Shown here: positions 1 through 8,120 of the stretch, one piece after another
How positions within the stretch are numbered: the first letter of the stretch is position 1
How the letters are laid out: each line of letters starts with the position of its first letter
Source of the DNA: a virus
Length of the DNA: 64,000 nucleotides
Virus record (IMG/VR): IMGVR_UViG_3300042387_000948
Span: 124,001-188,000 of that record
Strand: one strand, 5' to 3'
Made by a program: the position numbers and the translations under genes
The notes under the pieces: generated by a model
What the model saw: only the letters and a program-made list of their open reading frames with translations
Database searches by the model: none
Told to the model about the DNA's origin: nothing

Positions 1-352
1 GGTCTGAAATTTCATAATCATTCCACCACCAATGCGGTCCTTCTTGCACATAGTGTACTTTATGATTTCCTTTTTCTTTTATTCTCTGAACGATGGATTG
101 TTGTAATAATTCTGAAATTGGATTGACTCCGTTTACCAATCTACTCCCCTCCGAACTTAAAAAAGTTTTACCTTTTGGAAATATAATAAATACATGGTCA
201 TAGTTTGTTAGGTTTTTATCCACACCAAACAAATGAATGTTATAGTGGTCAGCATCTAAAGCGTGCATCCAAGCAAACTCCGTTCTCATATTTGGATGAT
301 TTTCTGGCACTTTACCAACAAAACCCATTTCAGTTAAGAATGCTATTCTCAT
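1..352 (-). CDS. Glycosyltransferase-like protein, N-terminal part only
   Basis: About 117 residues are visible and the rest lies beyond the left window edge. The protein starts MRIAFLTEMGFVGKVPENHP and contains NMRTEFAWMHALDADHYNI, a glycine-bearing first strand followed by a charged stretch, as at the N-terminus of GT-B glycosyltransferases. The start codon overlaps the stop of the upstream GT2 gene as ATGA, which indicates translational coupling. It is probably part of the same sugar-transfer operon as the gene at 349-981. With no C-terminal donor-binding half visible, the family call is an inference from the start and the context. Confidence 0.5.
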   Translation of the reverse strand, partial: MRIAFLTEMGFVGKVPENHPNMRTEFAWMHALDADHYNIHLFGVDKNLTNYDHVFIIFPKGKTFLSSEGSRLVNGVNPISELLQQSIVQRIKEKGNHKVHYVQEGPHWWWNDYEISD

Positions 353-981
353 AGTGTATCGTAATATGCGTTTTGTTTTTCCTGTCTTTCAATTTCTTTG
401 GGATGATATAGACAGTAATCCTCTTCAGCGGGTAATACTGAAAGTGTGTTATACCCTTTGATTCTTTCGTGTACTTTACCATCCCACTCTATTTCCGATG
501 TTCTTCGATATAATCTAGTCTGATAATCTGGGAAATTTACCCAACCCTTTTCACTTACATTCCATCCCCATTTTTTAATATGTTTAGGAGTCAATCCACC
601 AACTGTATTAATACGTGGTACAAAGAAAAGGTCAACATCTTTATTATATTCCAATAAATCGTGTAAATTTTCTATCAAATATTCTGATGGTATTTCATCT
701 GCATCAATTTGGAAAATGAATATTCCGTTTGCATTATCTTTTAGATTGTTTTTAAAAGATGCAAAATCGTTGTTAAGTGGGTATGATATAACCCTAATGT
801 TTGTGTTATGTAATTGAGATATAATTAATAAATACTGCTTTACAGCATCGGTAACAGAATCCTCATCATATTGGATTAATATTTCATCATCCGTTTGTAT
901 TCTTGGATGTAGGAAATTTATTAATTTTGTAATTTCTTCTAACTCATTACAAACAGTAATAGCATAGGTAATATTTATCAT
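349..981 (-). CDS. Family 2 glycosyltransferase (GT-A fold)
   Basis: A 210-residue protein that starts MINITYAITVCNE, the usual first strand of GT2 enzymes, and has a DADE motif near residue 94 matching the metal-binding DxD that holds the nucleotide sugar. Further on are VPRINTVGG and a WDGKVHERI segment, typical of the acceptor half of GT2 proteins. It is short but apparently complete, and soluble. A host-type promoter lies just upstream and a late motif further up. It ends in an ATGA overlap with the next glycosyltransferase-like gene. The substrate is unknown; fibre proteins, DNA or host surface glycans are all possible. Confidence 0.85.
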   Translation of the reverse strand: MINITYAITVCNELEEITKLINFLHPRIQTDDEILIQYDEDSVTDAVKQYLLIISQLHNTNIRVISYPLNNDFASFKNNLKDNANGIFIFQIDADEIPSEYLIENLHDLLEYNKDVDLFFVPRINTVGGLTPKHIKKWGWNVSEKGWVNFPDYQTRLYRRTSEIEWDGKVHERIKGYNTLSVLPAEEDYCLYHPKEIERQEKQNAYYDTL

Positions 982-999
982 AACTTATTTTGTATTTTA

Positions 1000-1031
1000 C
1001 AAAGATACGAATAATTTTTCAATTATCCAAA
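1000..1031 (-). promoter_or_regulatory. Host-type (Bacteroidota) promoter for the GT2 gene
   Basis: Read on the minus strand, TTTG (1031-1028), 20 bases, then TATCTTTG (1007-1000). This matches the -33 TTTG / -7 TAnnTTTG consensus of Bacteroidota housekeeping promoters. The -7 box ends 18 bases before the start codon at 981. Confidence 0.75.
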
Positions 1032-1042
1032 CATCTTTTGTT

Positions 1043-1066
1043 TTTTATATATGTATATATAAATAT
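1043..1066 (-). promoter_or_regulatory. Late-type motif ATATTTAT + TATA stretch
   Basis: ATATTTAT at 1066-1059 is followed by a TATA-rich stretch. It is the same motif found before the structural operons, here about 80 bases upstream of the GT2 start and above the host-type promoter. Confidence 0.5.
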
Positions 1067-1086
1067 AAAGTTTTTGAATAAAACAT

Positions 1087-1120
1087 AAAAAAATGGGTAA
1101 CTTTTTTCAAAATTACCCAT
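1087..1120 (-). terminator. Rho-independent terminator after the collagen-like gene
   Basis: The inverted repeat ATGGGTAA / TTACCCAT (1120-1113 and 1100-1093) has a 12-base loop and is followed on the minus strand by a run of T. It lies 20 bases past the stop of the 1141-2166 gene. Confidence 0.85.
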
Positions 1121-1140
1121 CTTATTTTTCTTATGTTATT

Positions 1141-2166
1141 TTAGTAGAACGGATTCCAATCTAATCCATCATACACATACGGTTTTGGTGTTGGTGAACC
1201 ACTCATAATCAAACTACCAGTTACCGATGGAGTTGGTTTATTACCTACATATTGTGTTAATACTAAAATATTATTTATGTGTAAAGAACCTGATGCTTCT
1301 AAATAAAATACGTTAGGAGATATTACCGCACCACCTGCACCTTCTACATATGTAAAAACACCCCCATTAGTTGTACCGATTGTAGCAACAGACGTACCAG
1401 AACTACCAGAAGTACCGCTTGTACCAGATGTTCCACTTGTACCAGGTAATCCACTAGTTCCATTAAATCCAGATGAACCGGATGTACCATCCGAACCAAA
1501 CCCATTTGTACCATTTGTACCATTTAAACCAGATGTACCAGATGTACCATTACTACCAATACCATTAGTACCATTTGTTCCAGATGAACCGGATGTACCA
1601 GAAGTACCAGCTGCACCAAAAAATCCATTTATACCAGATGAACCTGAAGTTCCTGATGTACCAGTAGAACCAGTTCCACCAGTCACACCACTACTACCAG
1701 ATGTACCAGATGTACCAGATGTACCAGATGTACCAGTAGAACCAGTTCCACTTGTTCCAGAAGTTCCACTTGTTCCAGAAGTACCAGCTCCGCTTGTTCC
1801 AGAAGTTCCACTTGTTCCAGAAGTTCCAGAAGTTCCAAAGTTAGTACCATCTAATCCACTAGTACCACTTGTTCCAGACGTTCCTCGTGTACCACTACTT
1901 CCAGAAGAACCAGAAGTTCCAGAAGTTCCAGAAGTTCCAGAAGTACCGGCAGTACCAGAAGTTCCAGAAGTACCGGCAGTGCCAGCAGTACCCGTTGTAC
2001 CATTTGTTCCAGATGAACCGGATGTACCAGATGTACCGGATGTACCAGATGTTCCCCCAGTACCAGATGTACCAACTCCAATTAATCCATATAAGTAATC
2101 TAAGTTGTCATCCATTTCCAAAGCGGTCAATGGAGCACCTTTTTCTAATCTTTTAACTAATGCCAT
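1141..2166 (-). CDS. Collagen-like repeat protein (probable fibre)
   Basis: A 341-residue protein. Residues 1-30 (MALVKRLEKGAPLTALEMDD, then NLDYLYG) form a short head of the kind seen at the start of phage fibre proteins. Residues about 32-262 are Gly-X-Y triplets dominated by GTS, GSS and GTN, which should form a collagen-type triple helix. The final 80 residues (for example GGVFTYVEGAGG) are non-repetitive and probably form a trimeric tip or attachment domain. A late-type motif precedes the gene and a strong terminator follows it, so it is a single late unit. It sits between glycosyltransferase genes, which suggests its Ser/Thr-rich stalk could be glycosylated (inference). Confidence 0.8.
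   Translation of the reverse strand: MALVKRLEKGAPLTALEMDDNLDYLYGLIGVGTSGTGGTSGTSGTSGTSGSSGTNGTTGTAGTAGTSGTSGTAGTSGTSGTSGTSGSSGSSGTRGTSGTSGTSGLDGTNFGTSGTSGTSGTSGTSGAGTSGTSGTSGTSGTGSTGTSGTSGTSGTSGSSGVTGGTGSTGTSGTSGSSGINGFFGAAGTSGTSGSSGTNGTNGIGSNGTSGTSGLNGTNGTNGFGSDGTSGSSGFNGTSGLPGTSGTSGTSGTSGSSGTSVATIGTTNGGVFTYVEGAGGAVISPNVFYLEASGSLHINNILVLTQYVGNKPTPSVTGSLIMSGSPTPKPYVYDGLDWNPFY
1390..2070 (-). repeat. Gly-X-Y coding repeat block
   Basis: Tandem nine-base units such as GGTACATCTGG on the coding strand encode Gly-Thr-Ser-type triplets. Synonymous codons vary between units, so selection appears to act on the protein repeat and not on the DNA. Confidence 0.85.
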
Positions 2167-2198
2167 ATTCTTATTCTATAAAAATCATTCTTATATGG

Positions 2199-2206
2199 AT
2201 AAATAT
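2199..2206 (-). promoter_or_regulatory. Late-type motif before the collagen-like gene
   Basis: ATATTTAT, followed by CCATATAA, 32 bases upstream of the start codon at 2166. It matches the motif before the tail operons. Confidence 0.6.
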
Positions 2207-2227
2207 AAACAAAAGGGAAATTACGGA

Positions 2228-2698
2228 TTATTTATTTAAATATTCCTTTAATGTATCTTTTTTAATTACAATTTCTGAAATTTGTTTTATACCATCCATA
2301 TTATATGTTCTATATATGTTTTTTCTTCCCATAATAGTTGAATTGCCATTTACATATTTACTGAATAAAGAACTACCATTTCTATCACTTCTAATCATAA
2401 TATCATCCAATCTTTTATTTTCATCTATTTTTTCGTTAGTCAAACTTTTTTGAAATAATTTTTTCAACCACATAAAAAATTTATCAGGTTGTATTTCGCT
2501 TATTTTCAAACATACTAATTTTTTATCGTATATTCCTGTTACAAAAACATAAGCTGTTTTTGGACCTGATAAAGATTTTGCTGTTCCGTCTGCATACTGA
2601 TAATAAACTATTTTATAGATATTTTTAGGTCTCAACAATATTTTTGATATTGGGTCTTCTTTTTCTATAAATGGTTTATATTGTAAGCTAAATGACAT
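2228..2698 (-). CDS. Protein of unknown function
   Basis: A 156-residue soluble protein I do not recognise. It has an alternating beta-like N-terminal half (SGPKTAYVFVTGIYDKKLV), then a tryptophan-containing helix (PDKFFMWLKKLF) and a basic Lys-rich C-terminal part. There is no signal peptide or membrane segment. It starts two bases after the stop of the GT4 gene at 2700-3992, so it is co-transcribed with the glycosyltransferases and could be an accessory to them or to virion assembly. Confidence 0.6.
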   Translation of the reverse strand: MSFSLQYKPFIEKEDPISKILLRPKNIYKIVYYQYADGTAKSLSGPKTAYVFVTGIYDKKLVCLKISEIQPDKFFMWLKKLFQKSLTNEKIDENKRLDDIMIRSDRNGSSLFSKYVNGNSTIMGRKNIYRTYNMDGIKQISEIVIKKDTLKEYLNK

Positions 2699-2699
2699 T

Positions 2700-3992
2700 T
2701 TACAATTTGTTTAGTTTAGGTATCTGCATTGGTGATTTATTCAATTTTGGAAGATTAAACGGTACAACCTTTGGAGCTGCTTTCACATTACCATCCATAA
2801 TTTGTGTAAACTTTTCATGCATTTTATCCAATGTAAAGTTTTTAAGAGTATTATCTTTCAAACCTTTGGATTTCTCTATATAAGTATCATATTTGTTAAA
2901 TACATCATAGATTTTATTTGCTGCCAAACTATAATTTACACTAAACCATTGTGATTCTTTCATACAAAATTGGTCAGCTGCTGATTCATGCACCTGTGTC
3001 AATGAACCTTCTAATAGAACTGCATTATCTTTTGGTAAAAAATCCACTTGTCCACTCCAACCACTTGCTAATATTGGCTTCCCTGTCAAAGTAAATTCAG
3101 CCATAGGTCTACCATATCCCTCGCCTTTAGCAAATGAAATCATTGCTTTAACTTTAGGGTGATGGTATAGATTTGCCATATCACTTTCTTCCATATCGCC
3201 ATGTAATAGATACACAGATGGACACTTATCACCCAATGGTTTTAATACCGCATCAATCTTTTCTCTTGTTGCTTCTCTATCGATAACAGAAAACCCAGCA
3301 TGCGATGTTTTAACAATAAGGCCTGGTCTTTTATCCTTTGGTAGATATTGAAACACTGTAGCGAATGTTTTAATTGCCATACCAATATCTTTTCTATCCT
3401 GTCCTAAATCTCCTTTTAACCAATGTCCTACAATTAGGAAGTTGAAATCCTCTTTTACATTTGCTAATACATCATTACCAGATGGATTTAAGAATACATC
3501 AACATCAACTCCTTCAAATAGAACTTCACAGGGTTTAGTTAATCTCGTCTCCCCAACAATCTGCTTTGTATTTTGGTCTTGATGCTGATAAACAGTACCA
3601 GCCATAACTTGCTTTGTAAACTCCGATGGAACTAATATTAAATCCATCTTATTCATACCATCAATAAAATCTTTTGGTGCTATTGTAGTTTCAACACCAG
3701 CGGTTACACCAATGTTATAGTTACCCTTTGGCTCAAATTCATTTGCTACTGAAACTTGGAAGAACACATCGGGTTTATCACCAATTTCACCAATAACTCT
3801 TTCTAACATCCATCTTCCAAATTCAGTTGATGGGTCTACTTGGTTTTGCGGAGTGTTACCCCAACGTAATGGTATAATTTTAATATCGTATTTATCCATT
3901 TTTCGTAGTGATTTCATTAAATCTCTACAATGGTCACCATATCCACTACGAGTGAATATAGGTCCTTGAAATACTAATGTAGGTTTGTTCAT
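2700..3992 (-). CDS. Family 4-type glycosyltransferase (GT-B fold)
   Basis: A 430-residue protein with a two-domain GT-B layout. The N-terminal acceptor half starts with FQGPIFTRSGYGDHCRDL. The C-terminal donor half contains EGYGRPMAEFTLTGKPILA, the glycine-rich E-x7-E type signature that binds the nucleotide-sugar phosphates in GT4 enzymes. A proline/lysine-rich tail follows. The stop of the next GT4 gene lies three bases before its start. The start context is AATAAGTTATG. The sugar donor and acceptor cannot be read from the sequence. Confidence 0.8.
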   Translation of the reverse strand: MNKPTLVFQGPIFTRSGYGDHCRDLMKSLRKMDKYDIKIIPLRWGNTPQNQVDPSTEFGRWMLERVIGEIGDKPDVFFQVSVANEFEPKGNYNIGVTAGVETTIAPKDFIDGMNKMDLILVPSEFTKQVMAGTVYQHQDQNTKQIVGETRLTKPCEVLFEGVDVDVFLNPSGNDVLANVKEDFNFLIVGHWLKGDLGQDRKDIGMAIKTFATVFQYLPKDKRPGLIVKTSHAGFSVIDREATREKIDAVLKPLGDKCPSVYLLHGDMEESDMANLYHHPKVKAMISFAKGEGYGRPMAEFTLTGKPILASGWSGQVDFLPKDNAVLLEGSLTQVHESAADQFCMKESQWFSVNYSLAANKIYDVFNKYDTYIEKSKGLKDNTLKNFTLDKMHEKFTQIMDGNVKAAPKVVPFNLPKLNKSPMQIPKLNKL

Positions 3993-3995
3993 AAC

Positions 3996-5381
3996 TTATT
4001 TAATTTTAAATACTTCAAATCTTTCTCTTGGTTTCCAATTTTCAAAGGTAGTTTCTATACCTTCTACTAATGTATCACACATATTTGTATGAGATAATCC
4101 CATATTTCCTAAAAACTCTTCTCTACCTCTTAAACCGGCAGCTTTTCTATCAGGTTTTGGTGTGTTATAAACTTTCTCAATTACTTCCGCAACTTCGTAG
4201 TTATCAACTCTATCATCCCAAATATATGGAGTTGGTACTGAACCAGCTAATGCCAATGCTCTACTCCAAATTGGATATGCCCACTCACCATGCTCTAACT
4301 TACCTTCCCACTCTCTCCATTGGTGTAATGAACCAATCTTAATGTAATCTTCGTGCGTTAGGTATTTACCATCTAACTTAAATCCACATTGGTCTTGCAA
4401 TCCACCAGTTACGTTTACAATGATTGGTGTTCCAGCTACTACCGATTCGGCAGTTGCTAATCCAAACCCTTCGTTGTTTGCTATGTTAATGGTGCAATCT
4501 GCAATGTTGTAAAGAAGATTGAGTTCTTCTACCGGCATTCTACTATCTGAAAATACTACATTATATTCAGATGCAATTGCATCAACTACTGCGGGTAAAT
4601 CAGTTCCGTTTTCATCCACAGGTTGTGTATGCATTAATAAACAAACTTTATCAGCTTTTTCTTTACCAATCTTATCACAAAATACCTTAAATGCATGGAT
4701 TACATCTGCTGGTTGTTTTCTTCTGATGTTACGATTTGACCAATATAAGATAAAATCATATTCTTTGCCTTTTAAGATTTTGTTACGGAATTCATCAGAT
4801 ACATCCGCAGGTTTGTAGATGTTTGAGTTAATACCATGTGGTACATAACCCACTTGCCAATCTGCTTTAGGTTTCCAAGTTGGTTTATCATCTAATGCAG
4901 ATAAACGTTTGATAATACCATAAGTTTGACGAGAGATACAACCAATCCAATCTGAACTTTCATAGAAGTTACGATTGTATAATGGGTCAGGTAAATCATC
5001 CCAAATTGCGTAGAATAAAAGTGGAACGTTTTGTCTAATTTCATGCTCTATATCATACAACCAAGTCCAATAGCGAGGGTCAGTAAAGTGTAGGATAGCA
5101 TCGGGTTGTTCGGTGTTAATCAGTTGGCGGATTAAATCTGCATTACCATAACCATTCCAAGGAAGAATCTTAACATTGGCATCTGCTACACCATAGTTTT
5201 TACGAATATCTTCACTTACATCTAATATTTTCCCAGCATCAGGGTGATTGATTGCGGCTCCTACCTGAAACCAATCGTATTTATCTACCGTTCCTAATAC
5301 TAACTCCTTTGACATTGTAGCAATACCACTTGCCATTCTCAAGTCATCTGATAGTAATAGAATTTTTTTCTTTTTTGCCAT
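3996..5381 (-). CDS. Family 4 glycosyltransferase (GT-B fold)
   Basis: A 461-residue protein. The N-terminus (KKKILLLSDDLRMASGIATM) is the classic first GT-B strand with a glycine-rich loop. The C-terminal half carries the GT4 signature NNEGFGLATAESVVAGTPII, with the two glutamates of E-x7-E. A DDLP and an HFTDPRYWTW segment line the inter-domain region. It is packed tightly between the 2H phosphoesterase gene upstream and the second GT4 gene downstream. Together with genes 1-981 this makes four glycosyltransferase-type genes in 5.4 kb, enough to build a short glycan. Confidence 0.88.
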   Translation of the reverse strand: MAKKKKILLLSDDLRMASGIATMSKELVLGTVDKYDWFQVGAAINHPDAGKILDVSEDIRKNYGVADANVKILPWNGYGNADLIRQLINTEQPDAILHFTDPRYWTWLYDIEHEIRQNVPLLFYAIWDDLPDPLYNRNFYESSDWIGCISRQTYGIIKRLSALDDKPTWKPKADWQVGYVPHGINSNIYKPADVSDEFRNKILKGKEYDFILYWSNRNIRRKQPADVIHAFKVFCDKIGKEKADKVCLLMHTQPVDENGTDLPAVVDAIASEYNVVFSDSRMPVEELNLLYNIADCTINIANNEGFGLATAESVVAGTPIIVNVTGGLQDQCGFKLDGKYLTHEDYIKIGSLHQWREWEGKLEHGEWAYPIWSRALALAGSVPTPYIWDDRVDNYEVAEVIEKVYNTPKPDRKAAGLRGREEFLGNMGLSHTNMCDTLVEGIETTFENWKPRERFEVFKIK

Positions 5382-5384
5382 AAC

Positions 5385-5936
5385 TTATTGTATTGTAATT
5401 TGTATTTTTGTTTTTGTCCCATCGGGTTGTGAATAAACTGCGTATTGAGGTACACATTTTAATTCGGTTTTTACTTTGTTTAACATATCTACATATTTTT
5501 TACCATAGCCAGGTTTTAGATATGCAATAGTTAAATGTGGGTGGTAATCTGGATACGATGTTGTGTGTGGTAGTTTTTGCAATTCTGCATTTGTTTCGTG
5601 CAATGCAGGACCAGATACATCAAACTTTAGTACATCAAATTTTTCGTTTTCAAAAAGTGATGGATTGTATCCTTTGCATTCACCATATCCAAAATTACCC
5701 AATATACCCTTTACATCATCAACTGATACATCGTTGTGTAATCCATATAAAAATGTAGTGTGAGGTTCATCTTCAATACCATATCCACCATTAGTATCTT
5801 CTTCGTAAAGATGCTGTGGATTTATAGCATCCTGAATTTTGAATACTTCTGGTACTGAAAAATACAACATAGCACACCCATAATCATATGTACCTTTTGA
5901 TTCTTTGATTGAATTAAGTAACGTTTTTAATTTCAT
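5385..5936 (-). CDS. 2H phosphoesterase (LigT / 2'-5' RNA ligase-like)
   Basis: A 183-residue protein with the two HxTx signatures of the 2H family, H59-T-T61-F and H134-L-T136-I, about 75 residues apart as expected for the paired catalytic histidines. 2H enzymes hydrolyse cyclic phosphodiesters or 2'-5' linkages. The phage anti-CBASS protein Acb1 belongs to this superfamily and destroys cyclic oligonucleotide alarms, so a counter-defence role is possible here but not shown. RNA repair is the alternative. The N-terminus MKLKTLLNSIKES looks like a short helix ending in I-x-E. It starts five bases after the small RHH-like gene ends. Confidence 0.75.
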   Translation of the reverse strand: MKLKTLLNSIKESKGTYDYGCAMLYFSVPEVFKIQDAINPQHLYEEDTNGGYGIEDEPHTTFLYGLHNDVSVDDVKGILGNFGYGECKGYNPSLFENEKFDVLKFDVSGPALHETNAELQKLPHTTSYPDYHPHLTIAYLKPGYGKKYVDMLNKVKTELKCVPQYAVYSQPDGTKTKIQITIQ

Positions 5937-5940
5937 AGTT

Positions 5941-6144
5941 TTAAAATTGTGAACCGCTTATTTGAAGTTGTAAGTACTCATTCATTTCGTTTCTGAAATC
6001 ATCATCTCTAACATATCTTTCCACAGTTCTATTAACTAGCTTTTGTAGTGTTACATCGGAATCAAATGATACTTTTTTGAAACTTGAATACACATCTTTC
6101 AAAATTTTTACGGTTGTCAGTTTTGTGTTTTCATTTTGACCCAT
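5941..6144 (-). CDS. Small ribbon-helix-helix-like DNA-binding protein
   Basis: A 67-residue protein with one predicted strand (LTTVKILKDVY) followed by two helices (SSFKKVSFDSDVTLQKLVN, then RTVERYV), the Arc/MetJ-type ribbon-helix-helix arrangement. Such proteins act as dimeric repressors. It is the first gene after a late-type motif and heads the 2H/glycosyltransferase group, so it may regulate that group. The fold is inferred from pattern only. Confidence 0.5.
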   Translation of the reverse strand: MGQNENTKLTTVKILKDVYSSFKKVSFDSDVTLQKLVNRTVERYVRDDDFRNEMNEYLQLQISGSQF

Positions 6145-6149
6145 AGTTA

Positions 6150-6180
6150 TTTCGTTTTATATATTTGTATATATAAATAT
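6150..6180 (-). promoter_or_regulatory. Late-type motif before the RHH-like gene
   Basis: ATATTTAT at 6180-6173, followed by ATATACAAATATATAA, 28 bases upstream of the start codon at 6144. Confidence 0.6.
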
Positions 6181-6210
6181 AAACATTTTAAAAAAACGAA
6201 AAATTATGAA

Positions 6211-7077
6211 TTAAGGTTTACCATCACACAATCCCCTAACAGAGAACTCACACCATTTGCAATTCTTTTTAGCGTTGCCTGGTACTTTTGGATATGGGAT
6301 ATCTCTAAAGTTACCCTCATCATCAAACACAATATCAATGAAACTCATAAACTCATCATATACTTTGTTTACCGATGGAGAACCATTTGGTGGAATATGC
6401 TTTGAAATACGAGGAACAGGATATGGTGAATCTTCAGGAAGTTTCCTACGCATGATTTGGAACTCTACTCTGATTTTTGTTAATGGTATATCAAACAATT
6501 CAGAATAGTATTTCTTATATAATAGAATTTGTGAGTTCTTTAATCTATCTTCCTTTTGATACTTATTCCACCCCATTGTAGAGGTCTTTAAGTCAATGAT
6601 TATGATTGCGTTCTCCGCAATATCTTTTAATACAATATCAATATAACCAATGAAATGTACACCCTTCTTAATCTCTTTATTTAATGGAATCTCAATACCA
6701 ACCAATTCATATCCTGATTTAGAATAAAACTTTCCGATATGTTTCATAAACCATTCTAAAATACGTCTACCATCACCAAAAAACTCTTCTAACTCATCCT
6801 GCGAACAAGGTGTACCCTCACTCATCTTCTCTACCTCTACTTTGTAGTTTTCTCTCATTCTCTCCAATAAGAGTTTATCCACATTGATTTCATCTGCTTG
6901 CTTTTTAGAAACACCATACATAACCGAAAGGTAGTGTTGGATTGTTTCGTGCATAGCCGAACCAAAGATTGTGTGGATGTTAGATGAACTCTCCCCTAAC
7001 TTGTCTATGTAATTCAATTTGTATTGTTGTGGGCAAGAACTCCACATACCATATTGAGAAAAACTAACTCTAGCCAT
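6211..7077 (-). CDS. PD-(D/E)XK nuclease, RecB/Cas4-like, with cysteine cluster
   Basis: A 288-residue protein of the PD-(D/E)XK superfamily (PDDEXK_1 / RecB C-terminal type). It opens with SFSQYGMWSSCPQQYKLNY, has FGSAMHETIQHYL (the conserved His/Glu helix), then GYIDIV and IIIIDLKTS, the D...D-x-K active site. It ends with KKNCKWCEFSVRGLC. With Cys15 near the start, the three C-terminal cysteines match the four-cysteine iron-sulfur cluster of Cas4/AddB-type nucleases. The likely role is as a DNA exonuclease in recombination or host DNA breakdown. It has its own host-type promoter, so early expression is likely. Confidence 0.82.
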   Translation of the reverse strand: MARVSFSQYGMWSSCPQQYKLNYIDKLGESSSNIHTIFGSAMHETIQHYLSVMYGVSKKQADEINVDKLLLERMRENYKVEVEKMSEGTPCSQDELEEFFGDGRRILEWFMKHIGKFYSKSGYELVGIEIPLNKEIKKGVHFIGYIDIVLKDIAENAIIIIDLKTSTMGWNKYQKEDRLKNSQILLYKKYYSELFDIPLTKIRVEFQIMRRKLPEDSPYPVPRISKHIPPNGSPSVNKVYDEFMSFIDIVFDDEGNFRDIPYPKVPGNAKKNCKWCEFSVRGLCDGKP

Positions 7078-7093
7078 ATTTTTTATTTATATA

Positions 7094-7125
7094 CAAAGAT
7101 ATGTAAAAATGTTGATAATTCCTAC
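7094..7125 (-). promoter_or_regulatory. Host-type promoter for the PD-(D/E)XK nuclease gene
   Basis: The -7 box TATCTTTG is at 7101-7094, with a 20-base spacer and a weak -33 GTAG followed by GAATT at 7125-7122. The box ends 16 bases before the start codon. Confidence 0.6.
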
Positions 7126-7574
7126 TAAATCCCCAATTTTAATTTTGTTATAATTTTAGGGTCAGTTCCATACATTTCTGCAATCTCTTTTATATGCTCT
7201 TTGCCTGTTTTGGTTGAATATAGTATTTTAAGATACTCTTCCGCTTCCGTATCAGATACTTCGTACTTTCGCATTACTAACTTAACCAACCAATCCTCAT
7301 ACTTTTCAGATGAAGCTGCTTTCATATATTTTAGGAAAGTTCTACTCTTTGGTAGTAATCCAATCAATGCTTTGTAAACTGCTTTTGGTGGTGCTTCCTG
7401 AAGATATGGCTGTACATCTGCTATCAACTCTACCCATTGGGGATTCATTGTCATATAACGGATAATCATATAAGTACTCCATCCTTTTTTATCAGATTCA
7501 TCTAATGTATCCCAAAAGTTAGGGTCTTGTTCATTAGTAATTGCCTTAATGTAATCAAACAATCCTTTTGCCAT
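7125..7574 (-). CDS. Clamp loader small subunit, T4 gp62-like
   Basis: A 149-residue, mostly helical protein. Its centre (PKSRTFLKYM) and the segment RKYEVSDTEAEEYL resemble the KRYQVN...DAINY region of T4 gp62. Its place, three genes below a gp44-type ATPase and in the same operon as the rest of the loader, supports the call. In T4, one gp62 joins four gp44 subunits to load the gp45 clamp. T4 gp62 is 187 residues, so this one is shorter. The start overlaps the upstream stop as TAATG. Sequence similarity is weak, so context carries much of the weight. Confidence 0.65.
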   Translation of the reverse strand: MAKGLFDYIKAITNEQDPNFWDTLDESDKKGWSTYMIIRYMTMNPQWVELIADVQPYLQEAPPKAVYKALIGLLPKSRTFLKYMKAASSEKYEDWLVKLVMRKYEVSDTEAEEYLKILYSTKTGKEHIKEIAEMYGTDPKIITKLKLGI

Positions 7575-7834
7575 TATTCTTCTACCTTTAATCCTTTTGG
7601 TAATAATTCATTTAATAACTCACCACAATCTCCACATAAAAATACTTCGATTGGAATAACCTCATCTTCAGTACCACCTGTCAATAATTTAGATGTTTTA
7701 CGAAATGAAAACCCTTGTACAAAAACCTCACCACCACAACCTTTACATTCGATTGGGTTTGTTTTTGTTAAATCTAATGGTGCATCCTCTTGTGGTTTTA
7801 ATGCTTTACCATCTGCTCCTATAATTCCTGCCAT
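7574..7834 (-). CDS. Small zinc-ribbon protein A
   Basis: An 86-residue protein with two CxxC knuckles, C30-K-G-C33 and C67-G-D-C70, about 34 residues apart, which should form one zinc ribbon. The segment between them, FRKTSKLLTGGTEDEVIPIE, is nearly shared with the next gene upstream, so the two are tandem paralogs. They lie inside the clamp-loader operon. Zinc ribbons in phages often bind nucleic acid or RNA polymerase, but nothing here fixes the role. Confidence 0.65.
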   Translation of the reverse strand: MAGIIGADGKALKPQEDAPLDLTKTNPIECKGCGGEVFVQGFSFRKTSKLLTGGTEDEVIPIEVFLCGDCGELLNELLPKGLKVEE

Positions 7835-7835
7835 A

Positions 7836-8117
7836 TTATTTATCCTTTTCTATTTTATCTTTAGCTTCCAAATCTTTAAGTTCTTTTGGTTTCAAATCAC
7901 TTTGGTCCGTTCCACATTTTGCACATTCTAAAATATCAAATGGAATAATTCCATCTTCAGTACCCCCAAAAAGTAATTTAGATACTTTTCTAATTTTTAT
8001 TGTTGACTTAAATTTATCATGCCCACAATTTTCACAAACAACCGATGTTGATTGTGAAATATCTACTCTAGGATATCCCATAGATTCGTTGGATGTTCCT
8101 CCCATATTATTTACCAT
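7836..8117 (-). CDS. Small zinc-ribbon protein B
   Basis: A 93-residue paralog of the preceding small protein. It has C29-E-N-C32 and C66-A-K-C69, and the shared core IRKVSKLLFGGTEDGIIPFD. It differs in a longer polar N-terminus and a charged, Lys/Glu-rich tail. Starting three bases after the gp44-like gene, it is co-transcribed with the clamp loader. A DNA-, RNA- or RNA polymerase-binding adaptor is plausible; the function is unknown. Confidence 0.65.
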   Translation of the reverse strand: MVNNMGGTSNESMGYPRVDISQSTSVVCENCGHDKFKSTIKIRKVSKLLFGGTEDGIIPFDILECAKCGTDQSDLKPKELKDLEAKDKIEKDK

Positions 8118-8120
8118 AAT

